DNA of 64,000 nt. It comes from Fonsecaea monophora. Taxonomy: Eukaryota; Ascomycota; Eurotiomycetes; Chaetothyriales; Herpotrichiellaceae. Below are positions 9,836 to 21,973 of the stretch, piece by piece. The position numbers and the translations under genes are program-made. The DNA lies in NCBI RefSeq assembly GCF_001642475.1, contig NW_019173977.1, positions 62,001 through 126,000 of the forward strand, read 5' to 3'. How positions within the stretch are numbered: position 1 is the stretch's first letter; each line of letters opens with the position of its first letter. The notes under the pieces are model-generated. The model was given only the letters and a program-made list of their open reading frames with translations, was not told the origin of the DNA and searched no databases.

Positions 9836-10849
9836 ATATATATCATCCTCAATCCGGGAAGGCTTGGCCCTTGAGCGTCGTCGCCCCCGTCCAAATCAGG
9901 AAAAATATACCTAGGTGATAGTAACTTTCCGGTTCGTGTCGTGTTGTACTCCATCTCCCGAGTCTTTGTCCTTGTTCTTGTACTTGCACTTGTATCGACT
10001 AGAGAGAGCCACGTATCTACCTACCTACCTACCTCTATCTACGAGCTACCGAGTACGGTAACTGCAATTCGTGCCGACGTCCACCCAACCGCCTTTCCTT
10101 CCTCTTCTTTCCTCTCTCCTCCCTTCTGATGCTTGTATCGTACCCATGTATGTGTGTGTATACTCGTCCCCGTCCTCATACCGGTACTCGTACTCATACT
10201 CGTAGACGGTGTCGAGGCAACCGATAACCCGCCAGACATGTGCCATGATGAACGAATACTTCGTGGTGCCCGTGCTGGGAAGTCCCAGTTCTTTTTTTTC
10301 TCCCTCGCTTTCGCCCGCCTCACGCCGCACGGCGCATGCCCTATGCCGCATGCCGCACGCCAATATCTACCCGCCGTCCCGCGGTCCGCCCATCCGCGCA
10401 GTCGGCCGGCGCCAAAAGTTGTCTACGAGGTAAGTCGGTACGAATGTGTAGAATTGAAAAAGCCCTACAAGAACAACGTTTAGGTCCATCTTTGGGCCTT
10501 TTTTTTTTCCTTCTTCCTCGTCACCTCGTCACCTCGTAGCCTCGAACCTTGTACCCTTGTACCCTCGTAACCTTATCTCTTGATGTGCTGCCTGCCTGTT
10601 ACGCGTCCCTATCTTTCAATCAAACCTTTCGTTTTCGGATTCTTCTGTTTTCAGCTGACCCGAAAACACAGACCGAGAGAGAGGCTGTCGAGAAAAGAGT
10701 ATGTACAGACGAGGGTACGAGGTTACATAATTCCGAACTCGTATGGGGGCGATGGAGGTCGGGGGATGGATTGGACCCCCCCAGCCCCAGCCTGAGGGCG
10801 AGAAAAAAAAATATTGTTCAAAATGTTTTAGCTCGTGGGTAGGAAGCAT

Positions 10850-10860
10850 GTACCGAGTAC
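10850..10860. repeat. Dispersed motif GTACCGAGTAC, copy 2
   Basis: Exact 11-mer, intergenic, 1 kb from copy 1. Confidence 0.8.
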
Positions 10861-11109
10861 GAGGACTACGGAACTCGATACCCGATGGCCTGTGTTTTAT
10901 ATCACATAATGACTCCCTGTCACGGATGCCAAGGTTCCTTGGAAGAGTGATGGAGGGAGTGAATGACCGACTAACTAGACTGACTACGACTGTACGTGTC
11001 CCGATGTAGCTGCAGCTGTAACTCCCATCATAGAGATAGAGACAGAGGCAGAAAGCGAGAGAAAAGAGATCCCGACCTCGAGCTCGAAACAGAAAGAGTA
11101 ACAGAAGAC

Positions 11110-11143
11110 GAGATTGAGATTTGAGATTTGAGATTTGAGATTG
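11110..11143. repeat. Tandem GAGATTT units
   Basis: Three to four head-to-tail copies of GAGATTT, with a degenerate unit (GAGATTG) at each end. Confidence 0.85.
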
Positions 11144-12782
11144 AAAGACACACACAAAAAAAGGGCCGACGAGATCTAGACTCTCGCCCCCAACCGAGGA
11201 AACTCCACTTTTCGCCTGACAAGCCGACTCGCTCGCGCCCGCCGGCTGGCCGGTTAAATCTCTTTTTTCGGTTGTTGCCAACGAAGATCTAGACTCTCCA
11301 TTATTATTCTCCATCCGTCCCCCATCCTGCTTGTAACCTGCTTTGCCCGCCTTGCCTGCCATCCACGTTACGTGCGTCGTCGCATCGACCCGTCCGCCAT
11401 CCCGTCAAACCACTTTCCAAGGAACAAGGGAATGCCGATGACCCAAGCCCTCCCAGAAAAGTAAAAATTAAATATACTGCTGACAAACCAAAAAAAAATA
11501 TTTACCTCGTACTTACTTGTACCTGCGTAAAGTGAGAGATATGTTAGATGCTTGGCTGGTAGTTGTGAGTCTCTCTCCCTCCTCAACCCGCTACCCGAGA
11601 ATAGGAAGAAAAGAAAGACGAGGCATGTAGAACCGAGAACGATAGGAAAGATCGGGTTGAGTTTGTGTCAAGGCATTCTCGCTCCTGAAAGGAGACGAAC
11701 AAAAGGTTTTTCTTTGGATCCAGACCTGTCGGTATGGGAGCACTAACAAAAAAGAATGATAAATAATCATCATAATATACTTACTTGTACATGGCATGTC
11801 TTGGTAGGTTACCTCGAATTGCTTCAAGCAACAGTACCCGAGTCCTTGTCCCCATCCATGGTTACACCCGGTGGCATGACCATCACCCACTCCATCACCA
11901 TCTGCTGGACCCCAAAATCTCCCAGCCAAACGAAAAGAGCCCCGAGTAGACGAATCAACTCCATGATTGCTGCGTCGTCGGGACTTGTTTCCTTTGCCTC
12001 CACTGCTGCACGATGATGTTCTTGTCCAACCATATCTCCCTCGATCCTGTTGAACAAGGCCTTCGACAGTTCAGACCGCCTGCTTGACTCCCACTGCTAC
12101 CTTAGCCGTAGCACCAACATGCACCCAGTCGTCCAATGCTTTTTGAACACAGAACCCAACAGCTTGGAAACCCCCGACGTCTTTTCGTGTGGCTGCTTCT
12201 TTGTCGACTTTTCTAATGGTGGATTGGCGAAGTCGCCGGTTTTCTCCTTGAGATACTTTGCGCTGTACTCGGGTAGACAAGACAGGTTGAATCACCGCTG
12301 TTCCCACCAACCCCCAATTCCTAGCCCCTTAGCTCCTGGCTCGCTTGTCGCATGTTGTGTGAAATACATCTCTCAAGAAAAGGGAAAAACCTTGTCGCCC
12401 CCAAAAGCTGCAAGCCCTGTCCCCCTAGCCTCCTTGTAAGCTTGACAAATTCGCCTGACCGCCCATATTGCACATGTCTTCATTGCCTTGTTCCGTGCCC
12501 TAGTCAGATACATCCCGAACCTCCTCATAAATTCCATTGTGCTTCTGACTGTTACGTTCTGGGGTCTCTGCTTACCCGTATCTCATTACCGAGGAACCCA
12601 AAATGCGAAGGCATGTCATGTATTGCCATAACAAAAGGGAGAGAGAAAAGCTCAACAGTCATCGTTACCATAATCGACCATCACTGACCGTTACTCAAGC
12701 TTCCAAGAGAGCTCGCTCTCACACTCTCAATGTGGACTTGACAGACTGGTGGCCTTCACCTCCAGCCTATGTTAATCCGCCA

Positions 12783-14236
12783 TCATTCATTGTCGTAGTC
12801 ACCTGAATCCTCGTCGTCGGAGTAGTCATCCCACTGTTGCCTCCTTCGTCTTTGACCCTCTCTGATCCCTTTCTTCAGCTTGAGAGGGTATCCTGCGCCT
12901 CGGTCGAGGAGTCCCTTCACCAAATTGGTGCTAGGCTGCACTTGGTCGAAATCCTTTGCATTAACTGCTCGAAAGACTTGACTGGTGACTACGTGGTGAG
13001 CGGGCACCGTGGCGCCCACCCTCAGTAATGGCGGCTCCATCTTCATCAGTGTAAATTGCAACCGGTATTCGCCAGCCCGGCGAAGCGAGAGATCGGCAAA
13101 TATGAAGAAAGAGCCGGGAATGTTGTGTGGTGCTCTTGGTAATCTCCCGCGAGTCGTGTTTGGCAAGAACCTCGACGTCGGACTCGGGGGTGCAGGTGCT
13201 GCATCTTTCGTGGCGGGATGAGTCGGCATTGTAGGGGGATCAGGGTCATCAGAAGTATGAGTTGGACTCGCCACAGTCGTACCCAAGAGGAGGCGTTGAA
13301 CTTCTTTCTGTCCTTCCTCCGTGTAGTAAGACTGCGTGCTCACGTCCGAATTCACGGCGACTGCTCCCACCAGCCTGCAGTGCACGACCCAAAAAGGGCA
13401 TTTGAGCTCGGCTACGTCGTCCTCATTGTCGGGGTCAAAGTCATCCATCAACAGCTGCACGATTGGCGGTGGGTCAATTGCTCTGAAACGAACTGATCAG
13501 CCCTGAAAAAGTCCCAAGATATCTGGGAATTTACCTTCGGTCCTTTCCGTCGGGTCCTGCGCGAGCGGCTCGGGGTTGCTGTCTAATGTGTAAATGACAT
13601 CGCCTGGCATTATTGACCGAGGACCGGACAGAGTTAGAGGACTCGTTGGGAGTTGCGTTCGCCACAACCGGTGATTCCGTCACCGGAACACTTAAAGGAG
13701 TGGCTGCGTCTTGTAAAGTGTCAGATATCGGACTGGCGGTCCTGAACCCAGATTGAGGCATCGGTTCTTGAAGTTCACTGTATGAGGCTTGAAATGGGGA
13801 AGGGTCGTACGACAATCTAGAACGACCGTCAGTGAAAGGAGCTTCAGTAGAGCTTCTACCACTACCTTCGGTCACTAAAGGTGCTCGTTCCTGGACTGTG
13901 GATGGGAGCGCTGTATCTGGAGGGCTGCGAGGAAGGTGAAAAGGCTGAATCGTTTTCAGAACCATGCCCTGTCGTAGAACGCGAATGAGGTGCGACGGTC
14001 AGGGGAGGAAATGGTGAAGGCGGCCAATGGTTGGGACTTTGAGATTGAGGAGCAGACCCCGAGAAATAGGAAGGACGATGTGGACCGTCGAAACCTCCCG
14101 GGCCTGGTATCTGAGTTGGATAGGCGTACATAGCCTCTGATGCAAATGCATCTGTGGTCAATGAAAACGAGGGCGAACGCTGTGAGCCACTGAGCACACA
14201 GATCGAAGACGACGAACCATGTGCCGTCGGAGTCAT
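12783..14236 (-). CDS. velC: Velvet-domain regulator, VelC type
   Basis: Exons 14236-13866, 13816-13535 and 13482-12783 give 450 residues. Introns are 49 nt (GTAGTG...TAG) and 52 nt (GTAAAT...CAG); both junctions restore Arg codons. Velvet proteins are fungal DNA-binding regulators of development and secondary metabolism. The N-terminal ~195 residues are Ser/Pro-rich and disordered. The velvet domain (about 196-430) starts with IRQQPRAARAGPDGKDRR and continues DPPPIVQLLMDDFDP, SFFIFADLSLRRAGEYRLQF and FDQVQPSTNLVKGLLDRGAG. It ends in an acidic tail. A disordered N-terminus, a C-terminal velvet domain and the 'AGPDGKDRR' signature point to VelC. VelB would have a long insertion inside the domain, and VosA a C-terminal activation region. 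The frame stays open upstream of ATG 14236 (RPPSGIMTPT) to a stop near 14300, so an extra 5' exon is possible. Confidence 0.85.
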
Positions 14237-17200
14237 GATACCTGAAGGAGGACGATATGCGTGAGCTGTGTCGGTTGATGACGGTCGACGTGTTGCCTCT
14301 TAAATACCGAAGGGCACCAAAAAGCAGTCGGTCAATCCCAATGGACTTCTGAACCGAAAATCTTGTCGAGCACCAGCCCTTGGCATCGCGGATGGCATTT
14401 AGCGAGGGCTCAGCTGGCGTAATTCGAGACCGGGGGACCGTGCGCCGCAGACATTAGATCCTGGCAAGTGATGTCGCTAGCAGGATGGGGCCTCCAAAGG
14501 AACACTCGACAAGATAGGCGTGGGGAAAGGGAGGGGGTGGTAGGAGAGCGAGCGAGCAGTGCACCGAGATTCGGAAAGGACGGACAGCGATGGAAAAATG
14601 GAACGACACGACAGGGTCGGACTTCGCGCGGGTTCTAGGACGGCAGGCAAAAAGAAGTTTTGACGGTTTGTGCAGTAGCGTTTGCGACAGATGCCAGTAG
14701 TAGTGGTGCCAGGGCTTTTCACTTTTCGCAGGTAGGTGAACCCCGCCTCTCAGGGCGGGCGCACAAAGAGATGGTGGCCAGTCGCAGATTTATTGGGGGC
14801 TGCAAGGGTAATACGAGGCCCTCCTTGTCATGTGGATGTTGTATCATGCCGGCCAGGGATTTCAACTGCATCAACATGTGAAAGGGGCCAGCTGAGACGC
14901 CGTCACATTGTGATAGTCAACTCATGGGTGCGCCGTGATGTATCCCTTGTCTTCTCTTTTGGCCATGGTAGAGCAGCGGTGGTAGTCGCTTGGAGAGGCA
15001 GAGGGACAGAGCGTGGATCGCTTGCTGGACCGAAAAACCAAAGTCCCAAAATGAAAGGGCCGCCCGCAGTTCCGAAACTTGGATTTAGAAGAGCCCACAC
15101 CAAAGAAATCCAAGAATGAAGCTGTAGCTTTCGGCATGGCGCATAGGGTTGGATGCGTGGAAGGGTTAGTTTAGGCGAGCACGCCTGCGCTGCTGGAGGG
15201 TTTGTTGATCAAGCAAGGTTGCAAAGTGGAGGTTGACACTAGAAGGAGTAGAAACCACGCCAGCCCCAACCGACCTGCGAACTAAGGCAAGGGTGGGTTG
15301 AGGCATGCACCGTGATACGAGAGGTGAGGAGGGTGACCAGGAGAGCCATTTACCACCAAGGTCAATAACTTCAGGAGTCTCCCTAGGTAGCAACAATAGT
15401 CGAAAGCCCCCCTTGTCTCGAAAAGACGAGAGGATGAATCAATTCGTCAGTGTCGAAGGACGGGATAGGAAAAGGCAAGCAAAGTGAGAAATATGATGGA
15501 TGAGATTGGTAGACGCGTGAGTGAGTCTTCATTTTCATCCAAATCCCCAACTTGGAGTGAGGGTGACAAACCACCCAATTGCACTCCTGATCACTCACAC
15601 TTGTTCCAAGTCCACCTCTCCCAACACCTGTGCCTGCCAAACTAAGAAGGTACCTTACTCCCCCTCTAGCTCTGGTTCCATTAGCTATGTACAAACACTA
15701 ACGCTGCCTGGTCGGTGCGGTATTGTGTAGGACGGTGCCCCAACCCGAAACCGAAACCCGTCGCCGTTGAACGAGCTGCATGAAACCACATGAGTTCTCT
15801 GCATTGACAGGCGCGACATCACCCCTCCCCCTCCTCTTCTCTCTCGACATCTTAGTTTGTCCCAGCAAACGAGCGCTTGTTACCTTCTCCCTCGGACTCA
15901 CCAGAAGTGAACTGCCGGGCGCCGCGCGTTGAAGATCTGTTCCCCAAGCACGCTCGACAAGGATCTTCCTCCCAGCTCGGCCAGGGTTTTTCACCACGGT
16001 GACAATTCAGAAGTGATTCAGGGCTGAGTGGCAATCAGCGACATGTTTGGCGAGCACCGCTAATGTAGGGATGACCTCTCCAGCTCCGGTCTCCAGCTGC
16101 AGAAGAGGCGGATTACAAGTTTCGGCTCCGCATGGGGCAGTATGGTGGTAATTAGCTGACCTCGACACAGGTTGACTCTGGTCAACTTCATCACTGGCGT
16201 CAACAGATGTCTCTGCAACCTGCAGGAACCCCTGCACGACTCAAGATAGCTGAAATCCCAATCACAGCCGACGGAGCAGACGTGCAAACCAAGGACATTG
16301 ATCAAGGTCACAACCCAGCCATTGCGACCATTGGGCGGAGTTCAGAACCAAAGTTCAAGCCGCGCCCCATCTGCTTCCGCTTTAGAACCCACTCCAAGCA
16401 TGCAGACCTTCTTGATTACTGGAGCATACTCGTCCTGGCCTGATCTCTTAACATTCTCCGGTTGGAAAGAAGTCGCTCAAAAGGAAAGGAGAACAAAAAG
16501 AGGTTCCGGGGAAGACACCGCGGACCAACAACCCGGGCGCTCTAAGCGCTGGATGCAAAGCTAAGTAGGACCACATGCCGATGCCCTAAGGCCTGCATAC
16601 ACATTCTATACGAGTAGTTGCGCAGAACAGGGTCCAGCAACCTCTGTTGATCCATAACCGCCAAGGAATAAGAACCTCCAAAGGTGTAGCAGCTTCCCAG
16701 CTCTCCTGAGGATGAAGAGTTGATGGCACGAGCGTCGGTACTTCTGCCACTATCCACCGCCAACTGAACACAAATAAGATGGTGCGCTGCTGTGATCTCG
16801 GTTATCGATTCGAGACTTAAGATCCTTGGCCGGCGACCGGCCCACGAGTCCACGACCCAAATAGACTCTCTCCAAACAGGCAAAGCCCGTGTCCCCCCAG
16901 ACGCAAAAACTGTGGGTGCTTGTTCAACAACTCGGTGCCTCCACATATCCTGGCTCCCGCTTCACATCTTGATATGGCAAAAGATCAGCACTTTGGGCTT
17001 CAACCACTATCAACACTAATTGGACGCCACCTGAAGGTCTCACGGGTCCTCGAAGTTATCAAACCTCAACCAGGCTCATCGACAAATCAAATGCATCCCA
17101 GAACCGGCCAGAGTCCTGTCCTGTTTGGATTATTTCCAGCAGGGCTTTATCCTATTACGAACCCAGGCTGCAGGAGTATTACGTACCATTGCGCAGACCC

Positions 17201-17985
17201 AAGTGGCGAGTGACACGACAAGCTCGGACGACAAGAGCATCGCTCAGAGCAACACCCCACACACGAACGAGAAGAAGTCAATCTAAGCCCTAAGGTTGAC
17301 CTGATCATCTACGAGTGCGCAACTGCGCGACATAGCTTAGGCATCAACAGACCCGAGAACTCAGGTCTCGGCTGTCATAGACTCTTTTGTCTTGACAAAG
17401 CCCAATGTTAATGTCCTCTCGTTTTTAAGGCCCCTTGCCTGATCCGAATTGTTACCCATGTCAGGTCTTCTGCGGCAGTTGACTAGACTCTAATCCTAAC
17501 GCCCCTCCTCAGCCATCGTCCGTCCAAAGGCATAGACCTTGCTAACCGATGTTCGCAACACCATTTTCATGCGGGCAGGAGAAAGAAGCCGCGATCTTGA
17601 CCTATTCGGTGGACCAGCAGCTGGAGAGGTGCGTTAGCGTCCATATTGTGGCTTCGCATGGCAGGAGAGGCTGGATGGATGGGCAATGAAGTCCAGCTGA
17701 ACGCAAAGTGGAGGGTTCTGGAGTCGACCTCCGGACAATTGGGCCATGAAATCGACGATGGTTTCATTCTAGCCGGTGACAAACAGCTCGACCTGCTGGT
17801 GGCAGGTCTGCATTCCCTTTCCAGGGCCAATCCTGTACGTTGCTTACGCGGTCTTTGATATTTTTCATACCAAGTTCGACAGTCTGGAACGCCCCAGGGG
17901 AGATGATAGTCAGCTAGGAGGTCTGGAAATTCAACTTCGCTGCAAGAGGCCGAAGGAGGCAGATATGTGTTGTGCGAGTGGACAC
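14237..17985. other. 3.7 kb gene-poor spacer upstream of velC
   Basis: No convincing gene in either strand. The first ~500 bases may hold a velC 5' exon or leader (a short minus-strand ATG frame, MSAAHGPPVSNYAS, lies near 14455-14413). The rest consists of mixed sequence with only short unrelated open frames. A long upstream region is usual for developmental regulators. A minus-strand frame continuous with the VOC gene is open from about 17918 to 17567 but does not read like protein. Confidence 0.5.
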
Positions 17986-18387
17986 TTACTCAACCAAGTT
18001 GCCATCAGGATCCCGAAGATAGACACTGCGCAGCTTCCCTTGCGCTCCAGTCCTCTCAACCACCTTTGCACCCTCCAGCACAGTTATCCCTCTCTCCTTG
18101 AGCCGTTCCAGCACCCTTTCAACATCGTCCTCGACCAGGAAGCACAGGTCGCCGCTCCCCGGCTGTACATGCTCCGCTTTCGGCTCAAACTCTTTTCCAC
18201 TTTGGTGTAGGTTAATTTTCTGGATGCCAAAGTTCAGGGCGTGCCGAGTGATGCTGGGGTCCGTTGGGGCAGTGAAAGAGGTGTGCACCATGCCGCAGAC
18301 ATCCTGGTAAAATTTGATGGTGGCGTTAATGTCCCTGACGGTCAAGACTAGGTGATCGAGCGATTTGACTCTGGACACTGAGGTCAT
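17986..18387 (-). CDS. Glyoxalase/VOC-superfamily metal-dependent protein
   Basis: 133 residues if read straight to the TAA at 17988-17986. It is a vicinal-oxygen-chelate fold, resembling the small YaeR-like glyoxalase/dioxygenase proteins. Seen: SLDHLVLTVRDINATIKFYQ (first beta-alpha unit with a metal-ligand His at position 12 from the start), KINLHQSGKEFEPKA (second-module His), DLCFLVEDD, and the final YLRDPDGNLVE, whose Glu is the usual last metal ligand. The stop is embedded in a perfect GTAAGT donor (ttga|gtaagt). Splicing to the CAG at 17919 would give a tail PPS and keep the Glu. Splicing to the stronger upstream CAG would change it to Asp and open a long unlikely frame. Either short form is about family length. 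Substrate unknown. Confidence 0.85.
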   Translation of the reverse strand: MTSVSRVKSLDHLVLTVRDINATIKFYQDVCGMVHTSFTAPTDPSITRHALNFGIQKINLHQSGKEFEPKAEHVQPGSGDLCFLVEDDVERVLERLKERGITVLEGAKVVERTGAQGKLRSVYLRDPDGNLVE

Positions 18388-19174
18388 GACGTTACGGTTG
18401 ATCTTCCCTAACCCCTGTCAGAGATGACGATGGACAGTTGAGAGCGTGATATCTCACAAAGGATAGATACTGTCCTGTGAGGTTGCCAGTAGAATGTATT
18501 ATTCAAGAGACAAGTTCAATGCCTGGTCTGGGAATGTGTTCCATATGCATGAATTGAGGGAAGTGGTGTTTAAGCTGGTGTCGCTGGCTCTCTGCTTGTG
18601 CCCCGCCTTTTGTCAGCCCATCTGTTCTCCAATTTCCAGTTGATCAATGTCATCTTTGCAGGACGCGGACGTCGTGCCGATGGGGATTTGGTGATCATAT
18701 CCATTTCCGCGGACAACATGCCGAAGCTCGCCTGATACACATATCTGTATCTGGTAGAGTGGTGATTGCGTGTTGAGTAGCAGCGAATACATGACGGATA
18801 CTATTGCAAGCCCCAGCAACGTACGGGTCCAAAAGTGGGAGAGATGGGAAGAAATGTTGGTTCGCGTCACGTGGCCCAATAGTGGATGGCAAATGACCAA
18901 GAAATGACAAACGGACTTGCCTTCCGATATTCTTAGCCAAGATCATCTCAACACAACGACATACACGTGCGGAACATCTAACATCACGCCTGTTGTCGCT
19001 TGTTGAGAGAGAAGCACGACTTCACCAAAATTATGTATAGCTGTAAGCCGAGGGGCAAGATAAGATAAGATGGCATAGTCGCTTCAAGATCTCCAAACTT
19101 GAAATTTGTGCTCCTTTTCACTTTTTTTTTCGTTGGGATATCAATCCTGCTACTCACCACCACGTACAACAAAA
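18388..19174. promoter_or_regulatory. Spacer between divergent VOC and Utp16-like genes
   Basis: 787 bases, presumably both promoters. A pyrimidine-rich tract with nine T lies at 19120-19130, just before the plus-strand start. No other gene seen. Confidence 0.5.
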
Positions 19175-20737
19175 ATGGTGACTACCAGGTCTCAGGAACG
19201 CAAGAAAGCTTCTTTTACCTCGCCCTTTCCTCTAGCAGAAGCAGATTCGGCGTGGTCACCCGATGCTGGAATAACGCCGACCAGGAAACCCAAGACACCC
19301 TCTGCGAGTATTCCTGCCCGCGAGACCAGTCTTGGCCCACCAGTGAAGAAGAACAAGATTGAAGTCGTCATAAATATAGCACCGAATCAAGGGATAACGC
19401 CAAATCTTATTCGTCAGGAGGGACCACAATACCAACGCAACGAAATGGGACAGATAATCTCGCAGAGCCGGTCTGCGAATGTCGGCATTCCCTTTGTATC
19501 AGACGGGCTCGAGGGCACCTCGTCCCATGATGCAGCCAAAACTGTGCAAGCCGACGGTAGGGAGGCTCCGGAAAAAATACCCCAAGATGGTCGAGATGTA
19601 CAGACTACGCTTGCGGACCGCTCGAAGCGCCCTGTGTCACCATCCATCGCATCGGCATCCACTCCCAAAAGACGGCGGTTCTCTAGCGGAAGCCTGGAGG
19701 AAGTGATGCCAGAGGCGAGTATTCTCAAGGAGCAGCGTTCAGGTGCTGCTGATCAAGGCGGTGAAGAGGAGTCGGATGATGACTCCGCGCCCGAAGTGGT
19801 CAGCAGCTCCGTTGCTGCACAACAAGTCTGGGGAGTGCCGAATTCTTCGCTACAGCGCACGAAACGCAAAACACGGAGAATACTCAGGAATGTTAACGAG
19901 GGCGACGACCGCCCAATGTCGGGGTCGGACATGACAAGAACCTCGAAGCCACAGAACCGGGGCCCAGAACAAGACACACCTGGAGAACCCACTGCATCAG
20001 GTCGAATACCTCAACAAAGTAGTGCAGAGCGCGACACGGGTCACGCCCCAATACCCACTACGAACAACTCGAGCCCCGTCCGAACATCTCCTCAAGAGAC
20101 CATCGAGATTATCAACGAGTCGAGGAGTGGTGAAGCCCTGACGCCGGCAGATGCTACGACTCAATCAGCCGAAGATGAAACACGACCCTTGGACCCTGAA
20201 AATATTGACACAGCCGCTCAGTTGGAGCTTTCTGAGCCGCTGGGAGAGGAAGACATTTCCGCCTCCATTGAGATCAATCATCGAATGGATCCAGAACAGG
20301 AGGATCAACACGCGGTGAACCTATCGAATTCCCTATCGCAAGCCTCGAGTTCCGACATTTCAAACCTACCATCACGAGGACAGGCCGAAACAGAAGTGAA
20401 TGCCGAGTCTAATGCCATGAATCCCAGTCCGGGAGATCACTCAGGCGCCACGCTAGAAGCCCGAACGAAACGGGTTGGCGGCGTGGACACGGAATTGATT
20501 GAGTCATGCAGTCGATCTCAAAGAGCCGAGAGTATTCAGGTGAAGATGCCTAATGTGAAACCCCCTATGTCTCGGAACCGCTCACCGTCTCGATCATCGC
20601 TCCATGCGCCACAAGTTTCGTCGAAGCCAAGGCCATCATCGCTACACCAATACAGAACTCAGCTATTAAACCGACATCCCAGAAATGCGAATTGGGGACC
20701 GCCAGGTTCCCGGAAGTCCAAGTTTGTTGGGCTGTGA
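19175..20737 (+). CDS. Disordered nuclear protein, probable Utp16-like (U3 snoRNA-associated)
   Basis: A single exon of 520 residues starting MVTTRSQERKKA. Almost the whole chain is disordered and Ser/Glu/Arg-rich. The informative part is residues about 196-240: an acidic run followed by SDDDSAPEVVSSSVAAQQV and then a basic stretch RTKRKTRRILR. That acidic 'DDxAPE(V/A)V' box followed by basic helices is the hallmark I associate with the fungal U3_snoRNA_assoc family (yeast Utp16/Bud21, small-subunit processome). Basic Ser-rich patches (TPKRRRFSSGS, near 163-173) look like nuclear signals. The C-terminus RKSKFVGL is also of that type. Assignment rests on one short motif, so an unrelated chromatin or nucleolar protein is possible. 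The frame is open upstream without another ATG. Confidence 0.7.
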   Translation: MVTTRSQERKKASFTSPFPLAEADSAWSPDAGITPTRKPKTPSASIPARETSLGPPVKKNKIEVVINIAPNQGITPNLIRQEGPQYQRNEMGQIISQSRSANVGIPFVSDGLEGTSSHDAAKTVQADGREAPEKIPQDGRDVQTTLADRSKRPVSPSIASASTPKRRRFSSGSLEEVMPEASILKEQRSGAADQGGEEESDDDSAPEVVSSSVAAQQVWGVPNSSLQRTKRKTRRILRNVNEGDDRPMSGSDMTRTSKPQNRGPEQDTPGEPTASGRIPQQSSAERDTGHAPIPTTNNSSPVRTSPQETIEIINESRSGEALTPADATTQSAEDETRPLDPENIDTAAQLELSEPLGEEDISASIEINHRMDPEQEDQHAVNLSNSLSQASSSDISNLPSRGQAETEVNAESNAMNPSPGDHSGATLEARTKRVGGVDTELIESCSRSQRAESIQVKMPNVKPPMSRNRSPSRSSLHAPQVSSKPRPSSLHQYRTQLLNRHPRNANWGPPGSRKSKFVGL

Positions 20738-21091
20738 ATTCCAGCCGTTCCTTACTTTAGTTGGGTGCAGGCAGCTCAAAGCGTCGACATGCATGGCCGT
20801 CTCAAATGTATGCCTTTGGCTTTGGCTTATCCGTATGTTATTGTCTGTATCCGAGCATTCTAGACAGCAAGAGGCCCAGACCACGACAGCCACCATCACC
20901 CTTTACGCACTTTGTCTGGCGAACGGTGTTTCAGAGAGGCTAAGGAAAAGTTGACTAGCGCTTGTCTATCACCTCGTTTCTTTTCGGTTGATCAATTTCA
21001 ACAGGCACACGAGCCACGCGGGAAATATTCAGACTTGGGCAGGGAGGGGTCCACTGAAAGTCTGTCGATACACGAGCCCGGCATTGTATTT

Positions 21092-21102
21092 GTACCGAGT
21101 AC
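21092..21102. repeat. Dispersed motif GTACCGAGTAC, copy 3
   Basis: Exact 11-mer in the convergent spacer between the Utp16-like and lipase genes. Confidence 0.8.
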
Positions 21103-21917
21103 ATATTTCACATTCCTGATCCACACCGATACCCACTGTTTTGAGTCGAATTGAGAGAAAGCGGAGAAAGGGAGAGGGGGGCCGGCAAAAAAAAATAATG
21201 GAAATAATACGTGTGGCGTTGTTTGATGATCACTTTTCGGTAGAAAAAGCAGGTTTTCTCCCTTCTGCCCGTTGTTTCGTTCTCCTTGGGCTTGGGAGGG
21301 TCCCGCGTCGTTGGGTCTCAGTGGGTCCAAGTTGTTTTTAGGAGGTGGTGGAAAGTTATCTGTAAAAGATCCATGCATTGCATTGCATGTTACCTCGTAC
21401 ATTAGCAGCGCTATTTTTTTGATTTCCCCCCCTCTCTGTGTAACAATATAAAAAGACTAGGCTTGCTTCGTGTTGGCAGGGATTGGATGGATAAACGAAG
21501 GAGAAGAAGCTGGGAGTTACACAAAAGGACTTGGCGACCTCACCTTACCCTTGGGTCTCCATTGTCACCCCCGGTCAGGACTTCGATTGGATGCGCTTTG
21601 TAAAAACACATGTATGTACCCTTGTTTCCCTTGCACATACCGTCTCCGCGTTTGTCAGAACGTCAAGATGTCACGACGTGCATGTTCTGTGAGCATGGCA
21701 CCCAGCATGGGAAACTGAGATTTCCCTTCATACAGACATATCCATTCCATCCTTCGCCCTTGTGGGGGGGTGTAGCATCGCGTCCCGTCTGCGGAGTATT
21801 GTTGATTGATTGAGATTCGTGTGTCCGCAGTACGCCTTGTCCTGCTGGAGGGCGCAGCTGCTCAGCCGCGCAGTTACTCGGTCATTCGGTCACCCCCTTT
21901 CTCTGGGTCCTTGGGTT

Positions 21918-21973
21918 GGTAGGTGGGTAGATAGGTACGTGCGTACGTACGTATGGAGAGACGGACGGACGGA
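21918..21973. repeat. GGTA / GTAC / GGAC simple-sequence stretch
   Basis: Successive degenerate tetranucleotide repeats: GGTA/GGTG units, then CGTA units (cgtacgtacgta), then three GGAC units. Confidence 0.8.

Larger units (their letters stand above)
9316..12782. other. 3.5 kb gene-poor spacer
   Basis: No open frame in this spacer resembles a known protein on either strand. It contains simple sequence (CTAGTGAC units about 9752-9775, TACC units 10018-10033, GAGATTT units 11110-11143), homopolymer runs near 10291 and 10500, and two exact copies of GTACCGAGTAC (9825-9835, 10850-10860) plus a one-mismatch copy (10046-10056). The right end should include the 3' UTR of velC. Confidence 0.6.

Noticed and set aside
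12783..14236. velB or vosA instead of velC
   Set aside because: No long insertion inside the velvet domain (VelB) and the domain is C-terminal behind a Ser/Pro region (VosA has it N-terminal).
17567..17918. Extension of the VOC protein by about 115 residues through the upstream acceptor
   Set aside because: It would change the metal-ligand Glu to Asp, and the extra text does not look like protein.
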